This document shows positions 57,641 to 64,000 of a stretch of DNA of 64,000 nucleotides, one piece after another; the first letter of the stretch is position 1, and each line of letters starts with the position of its first letter. The translations under genes and the position numbers were made by a program. The notes beneath the pieces are model-generated. The model saw only the letters and a list, made by a program, of their open reading frames with translations. It did not search any database and had not been told where the DNA came from. The DNA comes from Armigeres subalbatus (Eukaryota; Arthropoda; Insecta; Diptera; Culicidae), in NCBI RefSeq assembly GCF_024139115.2, contig NC_085141.1, positions 136,461,822 to 136,525,821 of the forward strand, read 5' to 3'.

Positions 57641-60600
57641 CAGCGGTTCTCAACCTTTTCCTTGAGAGGTACCCCTTCAAACTTTTGCACTTATTGAGGT
57701 ACCCCTCATAATAAGATTTTTGAAAAGCGGAACTGGAACTTTCCAGTTTATATAATGTTTATACATCAAGCTTTCCAAGTAGCACTTTTTGAACAGATTT
57801 GGTTGCAGCAACTTAGGGGACCTAATATGATTTGCGGCAATTGACTTGCAACAAGTGTGCTACTCGGGTTCTTACAAGACTTTGAGAAAATTTGGATTGG
57901 AGGCTTCCGAGCCTCTTGACAGAAGGCATCTAAGCATGTTGAAACGACGGTTCAGCCATTTAAAAGAATTCCAAGCCTCTTATATGGAGGCCTATAAAAG
58001 GACGCTTCCGAGCCTCTTGGAAGGAGGCCTCCCAGCCTCTTGGAAGGAGGCTTCCGAGCCTATTGGAAGGAGGCTTCCGAGCCTATTGGAAGGAGGCTTC
58101 CGAGCCTCTTGGAAGGAGGCTTCCGAGCCTCTTAGAAGGAGGCTTCCGAGCCTTTTGGAAGGAGGCTTCCGAGCCTCTTGGAAGGAGACGTTCGAGCCTC
58201 TTGGAAGGAGACGTTCGAGCCTCTTGGAAGGAGACGTTCGAGCCTCTTGGAAGGAGACGTTCGAGCCTCTTGGAAGGAGACGTTCGAGCCTCTTGGAAGG
58301 AGGCTTCCGAGCCTCTTGGAAGGAGGCTTCCGAGCCTCTTGGAAGGCCTCTTGGAAGGAGGCGTCCGAGCCTCTTGGAAGGAGGCGTCCGAGCCTCTTGG
58401 AAGGAGGCGTCCGAGCCTCTTGGAAGGAGGCGTCCGAGCCTCTTGGAAGGAGGCGTCCGAGCCTCTTGGAAGGAGGCGTCTGAGCCTCTTGGAAGGAGGC
58501 GTCTGAGCCTCTTGGAAGGAGGCGTCCAGGCCTCTTGGAAGGAGGCGTCTGAGCCTCTTGGAAGGAGGCGTACGAGCCTCTTGGAAGGAGGCGTGAGCCT
58601 CTTGGAAGGAGGCGTGAGCCTCTTGGAAGGAGGCGTACGAGCCTCTTGGAAGGAGGCTTCCGAGCCTCTTGGAAGGAGGCGTCTGAGCCTCTTGGAAGGA
58701 GGCGTCTGAGCCTCTTGGAAGGAGGCGTCTGAGCCTCTTGGAAGGAGGCGTCTGAGCCTCTTGGAAGGAGGCGTCTGAGCCTCTTGGAAGGAGGCTTCCG
58801 AGCCTCTTGGAAGGAGGCGTCCGAGCCTCTTGGAAGGAGGCGTCCGAGCCTCTTGGAAGGAGGCGTCCGAGCCTCTTGGAAGGAGGCGTCCGAGCCTCTT
58901 GGAAGGAGGCGTCCGAGCCTCTTGGAAGGAGGCTTCCGAGCCTCTTGGAAGGAGGCTTCCGAGCCTCTTGGAAGGAGGCTTCCGAGCCTCTTGGAAGGAG
59001 GCTTCCGAGCCTCTTGGAAGGAGGCTTCCGAGCCTCTTGGAAGGAGGCTTCCGAGCCTCTTGGAAGGAGGCTTCCGAGCCCCTTGGAAGGAGGCTTCCGG
59101 GCCTCTTGGAAGGAGGCGTCCGAGCCTCTTGGAAGGAGGCTTCCGAGCCTCTTGGAAGGAGGCTTCCGAGCCTCTTGGAAGGAGGCTTCCGAGCCTCTTG
59201 GAAGGAGGCTTCCGAGCCTCTTGGAAGGAGGCTTCCGAGCCTCTTGGAAGGAGGCTTCCGAGCCTCTTGGAAGGAGGCTTCTGAGCCTCTTGGAAGGAGG
59301 CTTCCGAGCCTCTTGGAAGGAGGCTTCTGAGCCTCTTGGAAGGAGGCTTCCGAGCCTCTTGGAAGGAGGCTTCTGAGCCTCTTGGAAGGAGGCTTCCGAG
59401 CCTCTTGGAAGGAGGCTTGAGCCTCTTGGAAGGAGGCTTCTGAGCCTCTTGGAAGGAGGCTTCCAGGCCTCTTGGAAGGAGGCTTCCAGGCCTCTTGGAA
59501 GGAGGCTTCCGAGCCTCTTGGAAGGAGGCTTCCTGAGCCTCTTGGAAGGAGGCTTGAGCCTCTTGGAAGGAGGCTTCCGAGCCTCTTGGAAGGAGGCTTC
59601 TGAGCCTCTTGGAAGGAGGCTTGAGCCTCTTGGAAGGAGGCTTCTGAGCCTCTTGGAAGGCTTCCTGAGCCTCTTGGAAGGAGGCTTCCTGAGCCTCTTG
59701 GAAGGAGGCTTCTGAGCCTCTTGGAGGAGGCTTCCAGAGCCTCTTGGAAGGAGGCTTCCAGGCCTCTTGGAAGGAGGCTTCCAGCCTCTTGGAAGGAGGC
59801 TTCCTGAGCCTCTTGGAAGGAGGCTTCCGAGCCTCTTGGAAGGAGGCCTGAGCCTCTTGGAAGGAGGCTTCTGAGCCTCTTGGAAGGAGGCTTCCGAGCC
59901 TCTTGGAAGGAGGCTTCCAGGCCTCTTGGAAGGAGGCTTCCGAGCCTCTTGGAAGGAGGCTTCCGAGCCTCTTGGAAGGAGGCTTCCTGAGCCTCTTGGA
60001 AGGAGGCTTCCAGGCCTCTTGGAAGGAGGCTTGAGCCTCTTGGAAGGAGGCTTCTGAGCCTCTTGGAGGAGGCTTCCAGGCCTCTTGGAAGGAGGCTTGA
60101 GCCTCTTGGAAGGAGGCTTCCAGGCCTCTTGGAAGGAGGCTTCTGAGCCTCTTGGAAGGAGGCTTCCAGGCCTCTTGGAAGGAGGCTTCCAGGCCTCTTG
60201 GAAGGAGGCTTGAGCCTCTTGGAAGGAGGCTTCCTGAGCCTCTTGGAAGGAGGCTTCCTGAGCCTCTTGGAAGGAGGCTTCTGAGCCTCTTGGAAGGAGG
60301 CTTCCTGAGCCTCTTGGAAGGAGGCTTCTGAGCCTCTTGGAAGGAGGCTTCCAGGCCTCTTAGAAAGAGGCTTCCTGAGACCTCTTAGAAAGAGGCTTCT
60401 GAGCCTCTTGGAAGGAGGCTTCTGAGCCTCTTGGAAGGAGGCTTCTGAGCCTCTTGGAAGGAGGCTCTCGAGCCTCTTGGAAGGAGGCTTCCGAGCCTCT
60501 TGGAAGGAGGCCTGAGCCTCTTGGAAGGAGGCTTCCAGGCCTCTTGGAAGGAGGCTTCTGAGCCTCTTGGAGGAGGCTTCTGAGCCTCTTGGAAGGAGGC

Positions 60601-61506
60601 TTCCTGAGCCTCTTGGAAGGAGGCTTCCAGGCCTCTTGGAAGGAGGCTTGAGCCTCTTGGAAGGAGGCTTCCGAGCCTCTTGGAAGGAGGCTTCCTGAGC
60701 CTCTTGAAGGAGGCCTGAGCCTCTTGGAAGGAGGCTTCCTGAGCCTCTTGGAAGGAGGCTTCCAGTCTCTTGGAAGGAGGCTTCGAGCCTCTTGGAGGAG
60801 GCTTGAGCCTCTTGGAAGGAGGCTTCCGAGCCTCTTGGAAGGAGGCTTCCTGAGCCTCTTGGAAGGAGGCTTCCAGCCTCTTGGAAGGAGGCTTCCGAGC
60901 CTCTTGGAAGGAGGCTTCCAGCCTCTTGGAAGGAGGCTTCTGAGCCTCTTGAAAGGAGGCTTCTGAGCCTCTTGGAAGGAGGCTTCCGAACCTCTTGGAA
61001 GGAGGCTTCCTGAGCCTCTTGGAAGGAGGCTTCCGAGCCTCTTGGAAGGAGGCTTCTGAGCCTCTTGGAAGGAGGCTTCCTGAGCCTCTTGGAAGGAGGC
61101 TTCCGAGCCTCTTGGAAGGAGGTTTCTGAGCTTTTTGAAAGGAAGTTTCCGAGCCTCTTGGAAGGAGGCTTCCGAGCCTCTTGGAAGGAGGCTTCCGAGC
61201 CTCTTGGAAGGAGGCTTCCGAGCCTCTTGGAAGGAGGCTTCCGAGCCTCTTGGAAGGAGGCTTCCGAGCCTCTTAGAAGGAGGCTTCCGAGCCTTTTACA
61301 CTGTGTCACCCCTTCATGTGGTGGTTGGGATGGCAGGATTCAGAAATCTTTTCTTTACTAATCGCCATGCACATTATGCACAAAATACTGTTTAAGAATA
61401 AAAATAATCAAAATACATCCGCCATGACGCATTTTTGTCCGAGGTACCCCCTGGGAGCAGCGAAGGTACCCCCAGGGGTACATGTACCCCAGGTTGAGAA
61501 CCGCTG
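57641..61506. mobile_element. 3.9-kb non-autonomous hAT element carrying a satellite array
   Basis: The terminal inverted repeats are CAGCGGTTCTCAACC, flanked by the 8-bp duplication GTCTAGTG (57633-57640, 61507-61514), diagnostic for hAT. Subterminal AGGTACCCCT words occur near both ends. The interior has no transposase; it is dominated by the 23-bp array (57995-61297). The part before the array (57890-57990) already contains single degenerate CTTCCGAGCCTCTTG segments, the likely seed of the expansion. Confidence 0.9.
57995..61297 (+). repeat. 23-bp satellite array inside the hAT element (about 140 units)
   Basis: The unit is GAGCCTCTTGGAAGGAGGC plus TTCC or a variant. Variants are blocked: GGAGACGTTC units at 58184-58290, GGCGTCC units at 58345-58480, GGCGTCT units at 58480-58790, GGCGTCC again to 58920, then GGCTTCC. 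From about 59400 unit length becomes irregular (20-25 bp, with CTTGAGCC, CTTCCAGGCC and CTTCCTGAGCC types). The unit has no stop in any minus-strand frame, so the 1105-codon minus frame is an artefact. Confidence 0.95.
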
Positions 61507-61933
61507 GTCTAGTGGCTACCGCTTCTGCCTTATAAGCAGGAGGTCGTGGGTTCAATTCCAGGTTCGTCCCTTCCCTACTTTGTATTTCTATCTTAGTTCT
61601 TTCTGTGTTTCACGTTATACCAAAACGATTCCTACTGTTATAACCTTCCACACAATCCCACCTATGGCACCTATGAGAGGTCGTAGAGTTCTCTGCATCT
61701 TTCTTAAGTAGGTGTCCAACAAACCATCCTTCCCCTTCCTCAGCATTCGCAAGGACGTGGCCAGGACAGATCTCGACTATTGGAGAGTACATTGCTTCCA
61801 TCTAAGAGTTAGTGATTAGTCCCAAATCAATATCTGTGGTAACGGATGGAAGTGATGCTACTCTCATGCAATAGTCTTGGCTTGTACCACCTACGAATTT
61901 GTGCGAACTGCTAAATGCTAATGCTAATGCTAA

Positions 61934-61949
61934 AGGAAGAAGTTAACGG
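61934..61949 (+). repeat. 16-bp target-site duplication of the SINE, right copy
   Basis: Exact copy of 57601-57616. Confidence 0.9.
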
Positions 61950-62264
61950 TGGTCATCGCTGTTGAACCACCGACGTTAGATGAAATTAAGAATACCCGGA
62001 AAAGCAGTAAAGTTACTGGAAAGAACGGCAACGTTATAAGAATTTGAAATATGACACATTTTGATGTTCTAAATTCAATTACATTCTTAGAAAAAAAGTT
62101 TTTGTTGTTTGTCAGAACTAAACACAGAACTGATTTAGCAACCAAATAATGAATCAGATTACCTGCTGTAAAGATTAGGTCAAGTTTCTGAAAGGGCTCC
62201 AAATATGATAGCTCCTTATAATGAGCTACAATCACTAAATTGACAACTCACCTCGCTTTAGATA

Positions 62265-62453
62265 GGGGAACAGACGGCTTTGGCAGGTTTTGTTCTATTA
62301 TTGGCAGGGGGTTTTTGTCGACCGAATTTTATGAAATTTGGTCACAATATTCTTTGATATACAAAGAATGTTTGGGCCAAATTTGAGCATAATCAGTCAT
62401 AAAAAAACCCCTGCCAATAATAGAACAAAACCTGAAAAAGCCGTCATTACCCC
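62265..62453. mobile_element. 189-bp TA-flanked MITE in the right arm
   Basis: Inverted ends are GGGGAACAGACGGCTTTGGC / ending GCCGTCATTACCCC, with a further dyad TTTTGTTCTATTATTGGCAG / CTGCCAATAATAGAACAAAA. Flanking TA at 62263-62264 and 62454-62455. The left arm near 44310-44325 has the uninterrupted site, confirming the insertion. Confidence 0.88.
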
Positions 62454-63334
62454 TATATCAAAACACTACTTTATGCAGCTCATGATCAAAATATTATAAT
62501 TATCAAAATCGAAAAGTAAATAAATCATCCCATTTGTTTGGCCTAACTTTGGCCTTCTTGCCATCAAAATGAACAACCTCCTTCAACCATGAAACCTGTT
62601 TGCAAATCTGTGATGTGTTGGCGAAAATAAATTTAGAAACAGACTTCCAAAACTGCCACCTTCAATCGGTAATTATTCGTTGGTCCATCCTTCATCGAAG
62701 CATACACTCCGAATATCATTGGCCGTGACTCCCACACCACTGAACGTTGCCACAGCAGGCTGTCTTACTGACTGACTGACTGGAAGTTGGAAGTTCTGCC
62801 AGCTGCCAACTCATTCGACGAATGTAGGCCAATGATCAACCACTGACTGTACCTACTGAACACAGCGAGATGTGTCGCCCGCTCAGCGCGACCGACTCTT
62901 GCCTCGCACAGCATCAGGTTTTGCTGGAAGATGCCCAATTGCGATGACGCAATACAGGCGTCGGTTCGGTCCCGGTTCTTGATCCAGCAGCGCGCGCGAC
63001 GCGGTTGTTGTCGTCGCCGCCGGTGGAAATGGGCGAGGACGTGTTTATATTTATTCATCAGTCACATTCAGGTTACAGAGCATAGTGGCCGACAGCTTAA
63101 TATATTTTATAGTAACATAACCTCATTTTATATGTCTTTATGAATATGAATTTTGGCCAGTTATGCACCCATGATCGAGGAACGTCGTATTTTAGACGCC
63201 TGCAGATCGCATTCAGAGTTTAACACCCCGCAGATTTTACAAACGATCCTTAATAGATTACTAACGAAATTGTGAGAAATGCGGGTCCATCCGGTACAAA
63301 AACGGGAAATGATCAACCAGGAGGACCGAACGAC

Positions 63335-64000
63335 CTCCGGAAGTTCCTCCAGGAATTCCTCCGGAAGTTCCTCCAGGAATTCCTCCGGAAGTTCCTCCAG
63401 GAATTCCTCCGGAAGTTCCTCCAGGAATTCCTCCGGAAGTTCCTCCAGGAATTCCTCCGAAAGTTCCTCCAGGAATTCCTCCGGAAGTTCCTCCAGGAAT
63501 TCCTCCGGAAGTTCCTCCAGGAATTCCTCCGGAAGTTCCTCCAGGAATTCCTCCGGAAGTTCCTCCAGGAATTCCTCCGGAAGTTCCTCCAGGAATTCCT
63601 CCGGAAGTTCCTCCAGGAATTCCTCCGGAAGTTCCTCCAGGAATTCCTCCGGAAGTTCCTCCAGGAATTCCTCCGGAAGTTCCTCCAGGAATTCCTCCGG
63701 AAGTTCCTCCAGGAATTCCTCCGGAAGTTCCTCCAGGAATTCCTCCGGAAGTTCCTCCAGGAATTCCTCCGGAAGTTCCTCCAGGAATTCTTCCGGAAGT
63801 TCCTCCAGGAATTCTTCCGGAAGTTCCTCCAGGAATTCCTCCGGAAGTTCCTCCAGGAATTCCTCCGGAAGTTCCTCCAGGAATTCCTCCGGAAGTTCCT
63901 CCAGGAATTCCTCCGGAAGTTCCTCCAGGAATTCCTCCGGTCTCTCCTCCCGGAGTACCACCGGAAGTTCCTCCAGGAATTCCTCCGGAAGTTCCTCCAG
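63335..64000 (-). repeat. 24-bp minisatellite array, right copy (runs off the window)
   Basis: The plus strand reads GGAAGTTCCTCCAGGAATTC plus CTCC, the reverse complement of the left array unit. It is far more homogeneous here than on the left: only a few T variants (near 63458, 63790 and 63814) and one disturbed unit at 63940-63960. The stop-free minus frame of 266 codons is an artefact of the repeat. Confidence 0.95.

Larger units (their letters stand above)
57617..61933 (+). mobile_element. tRNA-derived SINE interrupted by a hAT element
   Basis: The SINE head is at 57617-57640 and resumes at 61507. Joined, the tRNA-like part has an A box (TGGTCTAGTGG), a stem-loop CTGCCTTATAAGCAG resembling an Ile(UAU) anticodon arm, and a B box GGTTCAATTCC (61549-61559). 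A 3' body of about 350 bp follows, ending in a GCTAAT tandem tail (about 61914-61931). The 16-bp target duplication flanks the whole. Because the hAT insertion splits A and B boxes by nearly 4 kb, pol III transcription of this copy should be abolished. Confidence 0.85.
52736..63340. repeat. Right arm of the giant inverted duplication
   Basis: Inverse counterpart of 43483-49697. It is longer because of private insertions: 54551-55260, the SINE plus hAT at 57617-61933, and the MITE at 62265-62453. Outside those, homologous blocks are in mirrored order: 55265-56500 with 47360-48590, 56500-57600 with 44690-47360 (minus the Tc1 insert), and 61950-63340 with 43500-44640. Confidence 0.9.

Noticed and set aside
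58000..61300. CRISPR-like regular array
   Set aside because: No unique spacers; units are contiguous and near identical, and the context is eukaryotic.
57992..61309. Minus-strand frame of 1105 codons and several plus-strand frames of 100-290 codons
   Set aside because: The 23-bp satellite inside a hAT element is stop-free on the minus strand; the peptide only reflects the unit read in three registers.
61507..61570. Functional tRNA-Ile gene
   Set aside because: The tRNA-like part is split by a 3.9-kb hAT insertion, lacks a proper acceptor stem and is followed by a SINE body with tail and target duplication.
43483..63340. Assembly duplication as the sole explanation for the inverted arms
   Set aside because: The arms differ by several insertions with clean target duplications and by scattered substitutions. 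An error at the N gap could still affect spacing.
63161..63961. Minus-strand frame of 266 codons at the right edge
   Set aside because: Right copy of the 24-bp minisatellite; same artefact as the left array.

Overview
This is eukaryotic, transposon-saturated, A+T-rich DNA, most likely from a culicine mosquito (Aedes-type). The basis is the mix of tRNA-derived SINEs, RTE-like and LOA/I-like LINE fragments, short palindromic MITEs with 4-bp or TA target duplications, and a mag-like Ty3/gypsy element. The species call is inference. I found no intact host gene. The only host-like coding sequence is a frameshifted BTB-BACK gene remnant at about 51.2-52.4 kb.

Layout. 0-6.5 kb: MITEs (196-279, 941-1141, 1813-1967, 1985-2172) and a decayed LOA/I-like LINE RT (3.9-5.2 kb). 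6.5-11.1 kb: apparently nested retro-insertions, including a 1.5-kb unit with a poly(A) tail and 27-bp direct repeats, and an RTE-like LINE whose 5' part is inverted (13-bp target duplication). 11.6-17.7 kb: a TA-flanked element, a 599-bp relative of the 4-bp-TSD MITE, and a LINE 3' fragment next to a palindromic MITE. 20.2-26.7 kb: a 53-bp minisatellite interrupted by a hAT-type foldback element and by a complete 5.2-kb gypsy/mag element (21264-26474, minus strand) with identical 120-bp LTRs and a 5-bp target duplication. Its gag-pol can only be read through if four GT-AG introns are removed. 26.7-36.5 kb: SINEs, MITEs, a degenerate GGAATTCC-rich minisatellite domain, and an RTE-like LINE inserted into a MITE.

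40 kb to the end: a giant inverted duplication. From outside to inside each arm holds a 24-bp minisatellite (left 40.6-43.5 kb, right from 63.3 kb past the window end), about 5-6 kb of shared sequence, and a 10-11-bp AATCC-type minisatellite (left 48.9-49.7 kb, right 52.7-54.2 kb). The arms enclose a spacer of about 3 kb (49.7-52.7 kb) with an N gap and the BTB-BACK remnant. Each arm has private insertions, and the other arm gives the empty site. The left arm has a Tc1-like transposon (45464-47168). The right arm has a repeat element at 54.55-55.26 kb, a TA-flanked MITE at 62265-62453, and a SINE that was itself split by a hAT element carrying a 3.3-kb array of a 23-bp satellite.

The very long open frames over the satellites (up to about 1100 codons) follow from stop-free repeat units and are not annotated as genes. 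The two strongest leads are the intron-bearing, apparently recent LTR retrotransposon and the minisatellite-bounded giant palindrome.
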